From DATKMG01 sp035541995 (GTDB lineage Bacteria; Acidobacteriota; Terriglobia; Versatilivoradales; Versatilivoraceae): a stretch of DNA of 5,263 bases. The position numbers were made by a program, and so were the translations under genes. Below the pieces are notes generated by a model. That model saw only the letters and a list, made by a program, of their open reading frames with translations, made no database searches and was not told the origin of the DNA. The stretch is from assembly GCA_035541995.1 (NCBI GenBank), contig DATKMG010000450.1, positions 1 through 5,263 on the forward strand. The letters are read 5' to 3'. Of the stretch, positions 1 to 5,263 are shown piece by piece. The first letter of the stretch is position 1. Each line of letters starts with the position of its first letter.

Positions 1-155
1 TTTTCGTCCTTATAGATTCCAGAGACTGTGAGTTCGGGGAAACAAACCAGCTCCGCGTCAGCAGAAACGGCCTCTCGACAGAAGTAGGAAATCCGATCAA
101 GATTGTAGTCCTTATCTCCCCACTTGCAAAACATCTGCACCAAAGCCACTCTCAT
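1..155 (-). CDS. Nitrilase-superfamily (carbon-nitrogen hydrolase) protein, N-terminal fragment
   Basis: Only the first 51 codons are inside the window; the gene continues past the left edge. The peptide begins MRVALVQMFCKWGDKDYNLD, followed by REAVSADAELVCFPELTVSG. This is the usual opening of the nitrilase superfamily: a first beta strand ending in AxVQM, a GD..xNL segment, then a helix and the AELVCFPEL strand. The Glu of FPEL (residue 41) fits the first catalytic residue of the family's Glu-Lys-Cys triad; Lys and Cys would lie outside. Members hydrolyse non-peptide C-N bonds in nitriles, amides or carbamoyl compounds, usually in the cytoplasm; the substrate cannot be told from this piece. 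The ATG at 155 is preferred because GAGGG lies 5 nt upstream. An in-frame ATG at 167 has GGAG only 1 nt away. Upstream lies the repeat region, and no convincing promoter was seen. Family assignment is fairly sure, specific function unknown. Confidence 0.82.
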   Translation of the reverse strand, partial: MRVALVQMFCKWGDKDYNLDRISYFCREAVSADAELVCFPELTVSGIYKDE

Positions 156-192
156 GAAAGCCCTCATGCTCCTATCAGGGGCGCCAAGTAAC

Positions 193-222
193 ATGAAAAT
201 TGAGGAGGGCCGAGCTCCGTGA
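193..222 (-). repeat. Truncated third copy of one end of repeat module A
   Basis: The plus strand reads ATGAAAATTGAGGAGGGC and then GCTCCGT. This matches the end of module A at 363-392 (ATGAAAATACTGGAGGGC, then GCTTCGT) with only a few differences. It therefore looks like one terminal inverted repeat plus adjoining bases of a third, otherwise lost, copy. It has the same orientation as the left A copy and lies beyond that copy's tail, about 40 bp upstream of the nitrilase start. Being short, it is less certain than the full copies. Confidence 0.5.
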
Positions 223-226
223 AGCC

Positions 227-264
227 GATTCTCAAGGCTGCGGCTTCTCAACCTCGAAAGAATC
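227..264 (-). other. Two-step hairpin next to the left repeat tail
   Basis: GATTCT (227-232) pairs with AGAATC (259-264). Inside it AGGCTG (235-240) can pair with CAACCT (249-254), with one G-T wobble in minus-strand RNA. The hairpin overlaps the outer end of the tail module and has no T tract, so it is not a standard intrinsic terminator. A role in methyltransferase read-through or in the nitrilase leader is possible but not shown. Confidence 0.35.
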
Positions 265-362
265 GCCGCGTCGGGTGAAAGCGGTCACACGCGTGGCGGC
301 CACCCTACACAGCTGCGTTTTCAAGGGGGTGCCCCGTGGATTCTTCAGGTTCACCACCGTGG
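257..362 (-). repeat. Tail module of the left intergenic repeat
   Basis: This 106-bp stretch follows module A on the minus strand and corresponds to 1632-1736 on the plus strand, which is 105 bp long. The outer 47 bp (257-303 against the reverse complement of 1690-1736) agree at 39 positions by hand, including the block CGCGGCGATTCTTT. The inner part also matches 1481-1514, for example in GGGGCAC. The middle of the tail is poorly conserved. The equal length and order of the blocks indicate a true diverged copy rather than a chance match. The hairpin with a GNRA loop seen in the right-hand tails is decayed here. Confidence 0.7.
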
Positions 363-496
363 ATGAAAATACTGGAGGGCCCCGCTTCGTCGGGATCGCG
401 GTTGCTCTCAGGGCTAGATGCAGGACGAGGGCGTCCCGTCTCCAATTTTGTGGAGACGCCGCGCCCCCGCGGCGCCCCTGGAACCCGTATTTTCAC
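363..496 (-). repeat. Repeat module A, left copy (134 bp, MITE/REP-like, with terminal inverted repeats)
   Basis: Read on the minus strand, this module is about 84% identical by hand alignment, with two single-base gaps, to 1347-1480 on the plus strand. Shared blocks include CCGCGGGGGCGCGGCGTCT and AAAATTGGAGACGGGACGCC. Its ends are imperfect inverted repeats: ATGAAAATACTGG at 363-375 against the reverse complement of CCCGTATTTTCAC at 484-496. Internally CGTCTCC (437-443) pairs perfectly with GGAGACG (452-458) across an 8-nt loop. It starts 11 bp after the methyltransferase stop codon. No protein is believed to be encoded. It may be a non-autonomous mobile repeat or a structured 3' RNA element. 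Confidence 0.85.
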
Positions 497-507
497 GAAT
501 TCCCAGC

Positions 508-1233
508 CTACCTGATTCCTCCCGTTACTGCTTCTCGATATTCCATCCAGAAGACGGAGGCACTCTGCAATCCTGCCTCTTTCAAGATCTGCAGATCCTC
601 TGCCAGCTTCAGGGGTTGGTCATGATCCTCAGCTTCCAGCTTGTCCAAGAAAAGGCGGGTCGCATCGAGGTCTCGAAATCGGGGATCGCGGCCGGAAGCG
701 CGCTGAACGATCCTTTGCTCTCGAACTTTCTGGATTCTTTTTTCAATCTCCGGATCTGAAGCGACTACCAGGTCGGCATTTAGAAACCAACCTCCCGGTT
801 CAAGGAAGCCCAAAGCATCCCGGATTACCGCGAGCTTCTCATTCCAAGTCAGGTGATGGAGCGCATAAGAGGAAAACACTAGCTGGCCTCTTTGGCTGCT
901 GACGATCTGGCCGAGTTGACGAAAATCGCCTATTCTGAAATCCACCCGATCCGCCTTGGCCTTCAATCTCACTTTGGCCAGTTCTACCATGGCTTCGGCC
1001 CCGTCGATGGCAATGATTCGGGAATTGGGATAATGGTCCAGAACGGCTTGGGTGAAGAACCCTGTGCCGACACCGAGATCCAATGCGGTAAAAGACTGCT
1101 GCGGCTCAAAGGGTATTACTTGCAGGGCAATCTCCACCATCTTGGTTCGATTGGGGTGCATCAGCGCCATATCGGCATCGTAGGTTATGACCCGTTCAGA
1201 AAGGTTGTAGGCGTTGATGGATTCGGAATTCAT
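508..1233 (-). CDS. Class I SAM-dependent methyltransferase
   Basis: This 241-residue protein (numbered from the ATG at 1233) has the class I methyltransferase motifs in order. Motif I, DLGVGTG, is at about 52-58 and binds SAM. RIIAIDGAEAMVELAK at about 72-87 carries the acidic residue expected to contact the SAM ribose. GDFRQL follows at about 102-107, VFSSYALHHL at 119-128 and LEPGGWFLNADLV at 144-156. The C-terminal third (helices, then FWMEYREAVTGG) is a cap-like region and may shape the acceptor site. It should be a soluble cytoplasmic enzyme; the acceptor is unknown. An in-frame GTG at 1260 would add nine residues. The ATG is preferred because those residues lack family character and no Shine-Dalgarno precedes the GTG, but the best purine run for the ATG (GAGAGG) is about 14 nt away, so the start is not settled. 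The gene is bracketed by inverted copies of the same repeat and sits apart from both neighbours, which suggests a monocistronic unit. Confidence 0.92.
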   Translation of the reverse strand: MNSESINAYNLSERVITYDADMALMHPNRTKMVEIALQVIPFEPQQSFTALDLGVGTGFFTQAVLDHYPNSRIIAIDGAEAMVELAKVRLKAKADRVDFRIGDFRQLGQIVSSQRGQLVFSSYALHHLTWNEKLAVIRDALGFLEPGGWFLNADLVVASDPEIEKRIQKVREQRIVQRASGRDPRFRDLDATRLFLDKLEAEDHDQPLKLAEDLQILKEAGLQSASVFWMEYREAVTGGIR

Positions 1234-1283
1234 GTTTATGAAAATGACCTCTCGGTCCACAATCCATATCTAATCTATCAGGT

Positions 1284-1302
1284 TCGAACTCTCCGAGTTC
1301 GA
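1284..1302. promoter_or_regulatory. Perfect 8-bp-arm palindrome upstream of the methyltransferase (operator candidate)
   Basis: The sequence TCGAACTC-TCC-GAGTTCGA has two perfect 8-bp arms around a 3-bp spacer. It lies about 50 bp upstream of the preferred ATG at 1233, in the short non-repeat segment between the gene and the right-hand repeat. Position and symmetry suit an operator for a dimeric regulator or a 5' leader hairpin. Weak minus-strand promoter-like hexamers nearby (TCGAAC, then TAGATT) are not convincing. No regulator gene is in the window, so the function is inference. Confidence 0.4.
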
Positions 1303-1346
1303 TATTTCGTTCTCGGCAGTGCCGACCAGGGGCATGAATAACCTTT

Positions 1347-1480
1347 ATGAAAATGCGGTTTTTGAAGGGCACCGCGGGGGCGCGGCGTCTGCATAAAATT
1401 GGAGACGGGACGCCTTCGTCCCGCATCTTGCCTGAAAGCGACCGAGGCCCCGACGGAGCGGGGCCCTCCAGCATTGTCAT
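1347..1480 (+). repeat. Repeat module A, right copy (134 bp), inverted relative to the left copy
   Basis: This is the plus-strand counterpart of 363-496, exactly the same length and about 84% identical. Its ends are ATGAAAATGCGG (from 1347) and the near reverse complement CCAGCATTGTCAT (1468-1480). GGCCCCG (1446-1452) pairs perfectly with CGGGGCC (1459-1465) over a 6-nt loop; the left copy keeps this stem only partly. The second stem, CGTCTGC (1386-1392) with GGAGACG (1401-1407), has one mismatch. A 62-codon open frame crosses this copy and a similar frame crosses the left copy, but I take these as a by-product of the repeat. Confidence 0.85.
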
Positions 1481-1535
1481 CGACTGCGGTGACCTGAAAA
1501 GGTCATGGGGCACTTTCATGAATATGCGGTTTTAA
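1481..1535 (+). repeat. First, truncated tail module of the right repeat, with GAAA-loop hairpin
   Basis: This follows module A directly and matches the beginning of the left tail (minus strand, from 362) through the GGGGCAC block, then stops where the REP-like doublet begins. It contains TGACCT-GAAA-AGGTCA (1490-1505), a perfect 6-bp stem closed by a GNRA tetraloop. It ends with ATGAATATGCGGTTTT (1518-1533), which matches the opening of module A at 1347-1362 at 15 of 16 positions. That direct repeat could mark the start of another A unit or a recombination junction. Confidence 0.65.
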
Positions 1536-1606
1536 TGTGGGAGCAGCGCTCCTGCGCGGCGACCTCCGAGTTTAGACTTATCGCCGCTCGGAGATCGGCT
1601 CCCACA
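1536..1606. repeat. REP/BIME-like palindromic doublet
   Basis: Two inverted REP-like units face each other. The first begins TGTGGGAGC with the hairpin GGAGC-AGC-GCTCC and is followed by GCGGCGAC. The second, on the opposite strand, begins TGTGGGAGC with a GGAG/CTCC hairpin and is followed by GCGGCGAT. The outer arms (1536-1544 and 1598-1606) are perfectly complementary, as are the inner CTCCGAG (1564-1570) and CTCGGAG (1587-1593). The TGTGGGAGC..GCGGCGAY pattern resembles REP elements known from Pseudomonas and other bacteria, which are mobilised by RAYT (REP-associated Y1) transposases. No transposase is in the window, so any mobilising enzyme would act from elsewhere. Confidence 0.75.
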
Positions 1607-1616
1607 CTCCCCCTAA

Positions 1617-1736
1617 GACCTCCATTTTCATCCCCCGTAGCGACCTGAGAAGGTCACAGCGCACTCTCTCTAAGATATAGTTCTGCCGGGTGGTCGCTAC
1701 TTGCGTGATCGCTGTCACCCGTCGCGGCGATTCTTT
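1617..1736 (+). repeat. Second, complete tail module with a remnant of module A's end
   Basis: CCTCCATTTTCAT (ending at 1631) resembles the last bases of module A (CCTCCAGTATTTTCAT in the left copy). It is followed by a tail of 105 bp, collinear with the left tail at 257-362. The far end, 1690-1736, agrees at 39 of 47 positions with the left tail. It also carries GACCT-GAGA-AGGTC (1642-1655), the same hairpin as at 1490-1505 but with a different GNRA loop. With 1481-1535 this makes the tail partly duplicated on this side, with the REP-like doublet at the junction. Confidence 0.65.
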
Positions 1737-1860
1737 GCTTGTCACGTATTACCTGCCGAGTCCCGTAATGAGCAGGAGTAGCGTAATTTGTTTTCTCTTC
1801 GAGGGCAAGCACACTCGTCGATGTGGACTTTTCCTGCTTCCGTCTAAGAACCAAACGGGC

Positions 1861-1893
1861 AAAAAAAGAGGGTGGGCTTCACGGACCCACCCT
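1861..1893 (-). terminator. Intrinsic terminator of the TonB-dependent receptor gene
   Basis: Read on the minus strand, AGGGTGGG and CCCACCCT form a perfect 8-bp stem (1886-1893 with 1869-1876) around a 9-nt loop. A short CTC step leads into a run of seven T (plus-strand A tract at 1861-1867). It lies 37 bp after the receptor stop codon, in the right orientation. This is a strong Rho-independent terminator and separates the receptor from the downstream methyltransferase. Confidence 0.93.
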
Positions 1894-1929
1894 TGGTGAC
1901 GCATCTCAGATTAGAAAATCAAACAAGTA

Positions 1930-4900
1930 CTAGAATTGGACCTTCAATCCAAACTGGATGTTCCGCGGATTGCTGACCTCGCCGTTCCATAATCCGAAGG
2001 TTGGGCTGGAAACATCGATATCCGTGACCTGGAAGCCTGCTCCCACTCCGCGATCTTCCTGTCCCGTGCTGGTAAAGCAATGCCAGTTCCAGAGGTTGAA
2101 GAACTCAGCCCGGAACTGAATGTTGACACGTTCGTTAATCCGCGTGTTCTTTATCAGCGAGAGGTCCTGGTTGTGGTAGCCAAAGCTCCTTAGATTAGAG
2201 ATCCTGGGCCCGTCTCCGGCATAAAAATTAAAACTGTTCGGGTCCTCAAATGCACTGGCGTTGAACAGGGGCTGGTAGGGATCGTAATTCGACTTGTCCT
2301 GTGCCCAGGGGTTCTGGCCAGGGAGGGTGGCTGGAATACAGGAACTGTAGCCCAGGGGGAAGAGTTGCCCTGGCACGTTACAGGTGCTGGACCGGAAATA
2401 GAACGGTACCCCGCCGGTGAATCGGAGGATCGTACTCAGTTGCCAGCCTCCCAGGATCTTGTTGGCTGCACCGCCCTGGTTCATCAGCCGCTTACCCTGC
2501 CCAAATGGAAGCTCATAAACCAGGGACACGGTCAGGAGTTGGGGGATGTCGGTCATGCCCAGCGCCTTATTGCGCTGGCGCTGGGAAGGAGGAATCACTC
2601 CAAGAGCATTATTCCAGGTGGCGGCGTCAATCTGGACACCCTCGGAATCGGTTAGTTGCTTAGAAAGAGTATAGGAGCCCAACAGGTAAAAGCCCTGGGA
2701 CATGCGTTTCTCGACTTTGAGTTGGAAGGAGTGATAGGTAGATGCCCCCGCATTTTCGTTCTGACCTTGCAGAGAGCTGCAGTATTGAGGATAGGGAAGC
2801 AAGGCCTGGGCAACGGTCGGCAGGCAGTTATTCATTTGGCCGTACCAACCTGAATATGGAACCGAGACTCCGTCGAGCACAGTCTGGCCTTCCTGGAACT
2901 CATCATAAAGCTTTGACCCGAGGGATAGATACTTGGGATCCAGGACATTGATGGCGGCATTCCGTGAGGGCAGGCGTGTCCCCTTGTTCCCCACATAAGC
3001 TGCATTGACCACCAGGTTGGGGGTGAACTGATGTTCTATGGTCAGGTTCCATTGCTGTGCATAAGGGAAACGGTTGGCGTCCAGAGGCCGATAGTTGAGA
3101 CCGGCGCCATTGCTAAAAGAAGAATCCACAAAAGGCGGGACCTGGCTCGGATCGATGGCTGGAAATCCCTGACTCAGAATAAACGCCGGGGTGTACCCGC
3201 TACTGGAACTGGTAAAGGCTATGTTGGCGTTCAGACCATCTTGGGCTACCCCCCCATTCCAGTTCGGATAAATGGGAGCTGAGTAAAAGATTCCGTATCC
3301 CCCACGGACCACGGTCTTGGGCGTCAACTCGTAGGCAAAACCGACTCGCGGGGCAAAGCCCTTTTTCCAAAGGAACTCGGGATGGCGGCTGCCATAACTG
3401 GCATCGCCCCACTTGGTCCCGGCAAATGCTAGGCGGCCAGGGCGGTTGTCCGCGGCCGGGTTCGCTCCATTCGGATCCAGGAAGGTGAGGTTGTCAAATT
3501 TCTCGACCGGCGGCTTAAACATGTCCCAGCGGATCCCCAGCGTCAAGGTTAGCTTTGAAGTGGCCTTGAGCGTCTCACCGAAGTGGAAGTTATAAGCGGC
3601 TGTTCTGGGGTACTGCGCTGCCGTCGGTTCAATGTTGTAATTCCCACCGCTCACTTGCTCTAGAAGAAAACTAGCGATGGCATTGCCGCTGGTGAATTCA
3701 TTCAAGCCGGTCCCCAGTCGGCTGAAATTGAGTTGTCCCGATTCGTAGATTCCATTGGTGGAATTGTTGCCTTGCTTGCGAATCTCGCCCCCAAATTTAA
3801 ACGTATGGCGGCCCTTGACCCAGGTCACAAGATCGTTGGCAATCCAATTGGGTCGCGAGTCTGTTCCAAATTGGTTGTTGCCGAAGCTATTGAAATCCTC
3901 AAAGTCCAGCTCGGCAGGATACTTATGGTTCCAGACGCCCGCAATCTGAGGCACATCATTGACATAGGGAGCATCGTAAGGCTCTTGCACAGTGTGCGTG
4001 TTGAGATATCCAATCGCAAAATGATTCAGCAAGTTGGGCGTGAAGGTATGCGTCCAATTGAAGCGGTCAACGAAGCTGAAGTTCGTATAGTACGGTTGTT
4101 GTGTCGAGAGTTGCGGAGGTAGTTCTGAAACCTGCGATGGGATTGAGCCGCGGTAGTTGACTGTGAGGTAGAAATGGTCCCGATCGCGCCAATACTGGTC
4201 GACTCGAATGTTGAGATTAGTGGAGTCTGCAAAGACTGTGGCGGAAATGGGCTGGGGAACCACGTAGTTGTTGCGTGGCCCCGGAAACGTAGGCGTGGGC
4301 AAATACTGGAGCCACCCCTTGGCCAGCGAATTCTGGAGGCGGGGATCGGAAGAACAGATCACGTTGGGAGTCCTGCCGTCGCACCCCATGAACTGGTCCC
4401 GCAGATACCGCATGTTGGTTGGGCTGTCGGGGAGATCCGGGTTGAATTTGGGGTTGAGCCGCGTCGTTTTGGGATCGTAAACGGGGATGAGGTTCCCATC
4501 CGTATCCGTCCAGTCACTGAAGTCCCCCACCCGTTCCTTCATTGAGGGAATCGTGAGGATCGGTGTGTTGACGCCGCCGCGAATCGAGAATCGTTCATAG
4601 TTGACAAAGAAATAGGATTTTTTCTTATCAGAGTCAAAAACCTTGGGAATCTTGATGGGGCCGCCGATGGTCCCGCCGTAGTCGTTCTCAATGTCCTTGG
4701 GGCGGTCCTCCCGCGGAATTCCAAACTGGCGGGCATTGAGGAAATCATTGCGGAGGAATTCATAGGCGGAACCATGGTAACCCTTGGTGCCGGATTTGGT
4801 CTCAGCCATGATCACACCCGAAGTCGTCGATCCATACTGGGGTTCATAGTTGGAAGTCAGGACGCTCACTTCGGCGATAGCTTCAGGAGACCAGGGATAA

Positions 4901-5263
4901 TCAGAAAAAGCCGAGATCATACCGGTGTTCCCGTTTAACCCCTCTGTGATCGAGACACCATCTAATACGGCTTCATCGTTAGAAGATAGACCGCCGTTGA
5001 TCTTGGTGTTGTATGGATTCTGACTGGCGCCGGTATTCACTCCTGGCATCAGGGTCACAAATGCGGCTGCCGAACGAATTGCTCCGCTTACAAGCAGGGG
5101 CAATTCTTGGAGGGTCTCCGGCGCGATCCCTTCTTTGACGGTGGGAGTTTCAAAGTTGAGCAGCGAAAGATCGGCCTGAACCTCGACCGTCTGAGTCTCA
5201 ACTCCCAATTCCAATTTGACGTCCAGACGGGTCCGAGCATTCATATTCAGTTCTATGCCCTTC
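1930..5263 (-). CDS. Oar-type TonB-dependent receptor with carboxypeptidase-regulatory-like N-domain (5' end missing)
   Basis: The frame is open to the right edge, so the first in-frame ATG (5244) is internal. It is preceded by KGIELN, and KGIELNMNARTRLDVKLELG fits the last strands of a CarboxypepD_reg domain. The signal peptide and most of that domain lie outside. Numbered from that Met, the plug spans about 35-155, with NGGLSSNDEAVLDGVSI (83-99) and QYGSTTSGVIMAETKSGT (136-153), then GSAYEFLRND and NDYGGTIGGPI. The rest is an outer-membrane beta barrel with family hallmarks: TFKFGGEIR (481-489), LTLTLGIRWD (565-574), VVRGGYGIFY (645-654), AAYVGNKGTRL (748-758), YELPFGQGKR (910-919), RAEFFNLWN (1045-1053). 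It ends in RNIQFGLKVQF, a terminal strand with C-terminal Phe as expected for BAM-assembled proteins. The visible 1110 codons suit a family of about 1100-1250 residues. Such receptors are presumed to import bulky nutrients using TonB energy, but the ligand is unknown. A terminator follows the gene. Confidence 0.95.
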   Translation of the reverse strand, partial: KGIELNMNARTRLDVKLELGVETQTVEVQADLSLLNFETPTVKEGIAPETLQELPLLVSGAIRSAAAFVTLMPGVNTGASQNPYNTKINGGLSSNDEAVLDGVSITEGLNGNTGMISAFSDYPWSPEAIAEVSVLTSNYEPQYGSTTSGVIMAETKSGTKGYHGSAYEFLRNDFLNARQFGIPREDRPKDIENDYGGTIGGPIKIPKVFDSDKKKSYFFVNYERFSIRGGVNTPILTIPSMKERVGDFSDWTDTDGNLIPVYDPKTTRLNPKFNPDLPDSPTNMRYLRDQFMGCDGRTPNVICSSDPRLQNSLAKGWLQYLPTPTFPGPRNNYVVPQPISATVFADSTNLNIRVDQYWRDRDHFYLTVNYRGSIPSQVSELPPQLSTQQPYYTNFSFVDRFNWTHTFTPNLLNHFAIGYLNTHTVQEPYDAPYVNDVPQIAGVWNHKYPAELDFEDFNSFGNNQFGTDSRPNWIANDLVTWVKGRHTFKFGGEIRKQGNNSTNGIYESGQLNFSRLGTGLNEFTSGNAIASFLLEQVSGGNYNIEPTAAQYPRTAAYNFHFGETLKATSKLTLTLGIRWDMFKPPVEKFDNLTFLDPNGANPAADNRPGRLAFAGTKWGDASYGSRHPEFLWKKGFAPRVGFAYELTPKTVVRGGYGIFYSAPIYPNWNGGVAQDGLNANIAFTSSSSGYTPAFILSQGFPAIDPSQVPPFVDSSFSNGAGLNYRPLDANRFPYAQQWNLTIEHQFTPNLVVNAAYVGNKGTRLPSRNAAINVLDPKYLSLGSKLYDEFQEGQTVLDGVSVPYSGWYGQMNNCLPTVAQALLPYPQYCSSLQGQNENAGASTYHSFQLKVEKRMSQGFYLLGSYTLSKQLTDSEGVQIDAATWNNALGVIPPSQRQRNKALGMTDIPQLLTVSLVYELPFGQGKRLMNQGGAANKILGGWQLSTILRFTGGVPFYFRSSTCNVPGQLFPLGYSSCIPATLPGQNPWAQDKSNYDPYQPLFNASAFEDPNSFNFYAGDGPRISNLRSFGYHNQDLSLIKNTRINERVNIQFRAEFFNLWNWHCFTSTGQEDRGVGAGFQVTDIDVSSPTFGLWNGEVSNPRNIQFGLKVQF

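Noticed and set aside
437..458. CGTCTCC/GGAGACG hairpin as an intrinsic terminator of the methyltransferase gene
   Set aside because: No T tract follows the stem on the minus strand, and the hairpin belongs to the repeat, which also occurs upstream of the gene.
305..496. Small minus-strand open frame similar in translation to the plus-strand frame at 1347-1535, suggesting two related small proteins
   Set aside because: The similarity follows from the shared repeat DNA. Conservation lies in stems and terminal repeats, single-base gaps occur between the copies, and no convincing ribosome-binding site precedes either frame.
1234..1260. GTG at 1260 as the methyltransferase start
   Set aside because: No Shine-Dalgarno precedes it and the nine extra residues have no family character. 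It is kept only as an alternative because the ATG's own ribosome-binding site is poorly spaced.
1281..1294. GGTTCGAACTCTCC resembles the T-arm of a tRNA, a possible tRNA end or attachment site
   Set aside because: No acceptor stem, anticodon arm or CCA fits around it, and the match is explained by the palindrome at 1284-1302.
200..1341. Plus-strand open frames at 200-625, 418-759 and 892-1341
   Set aside because: They overlap the repeat or run antisense to the methyltransferase gene, show no recognisable domain, and lack good start signals.
257..1736. CRISPR array
   Set aside because: The repeats are few, long, partly inverted and not separated by regular unique spacers.
5242..5244. ATG at 5244 as the start of the receptor gene
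   Set aside because: The frame stays open to the window edge and the residues on both sides fit the end of a CarboxypepD_reg domain, so the true start with its signal peptide lies beyond the window.

Overview
The window looks like part of a bacterial chromosome from the Acidobacteriota or a similar lineage. This rests mainly on the large Oar-type TonB-dependent receptor, a family greatly expanded in Acidobacteriota. It is an inference from one gene family, not a firm assignment. All three genes recognised lie on the minus strand, and two of them run off the window.

Layout from left to right. Positions 1-155 hold the first 51 codons of a nitrilase-superfamily (carbon-nitrogen hydrolase) gene, which leaves through the left edge. 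Positions 156-507 contain no gene; most of this gap is a structured intergenic repeat. Positions 508-1233 encode a complete class I SAM-dependent methyltransferase. Positions 1234-1860 are again non-coding. They hold a perfect palindrome just upstream of the methyltransferase, an inverted second copy of the repeat, a REP/BIME-like palindromic doublet, and another copy of the repeat tail. Positions 1737-1860 show nothing I can name. A clear intrinsic terminator (1861-1893) ends transcription of the receptor gene, which fills 1930 to the right edge and lacks its N-terminus here.

The most unusual part is the repeat system. A 134-bp module (A) occurs at 363-496 and 1347-1480, in opposite orientations, and brackets the methyltransferase gene. 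It begins 11 bp past the stop codon on one side and about 110 bp before the start on the other. The two copies are about 84% identical by hand alignment. Each has imperfect terminal inverted repeats of about 13 bp, and one terminal base pair differs between copies in a compensatory way. Each A module is followed outward by a second module (tail, about 106 bp). In the right-hand copy the tail is broken by the REP-like doublet and then appears again in full. The tails include a small hairpin whose loop is GAAA in one copy and GAGA in another. This could be a MITE-like or REP-like non-autonomous element family, or a repeated structured RNA; the sequence alone does not decide.

The three genes show no evident shared pathway. 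The receptor is separated from the methyltransferase by a terminator and about 600 bp, and the methyltransferase from the nitrilase by about 350 bp of repeat, so they are probably separate transcription units.
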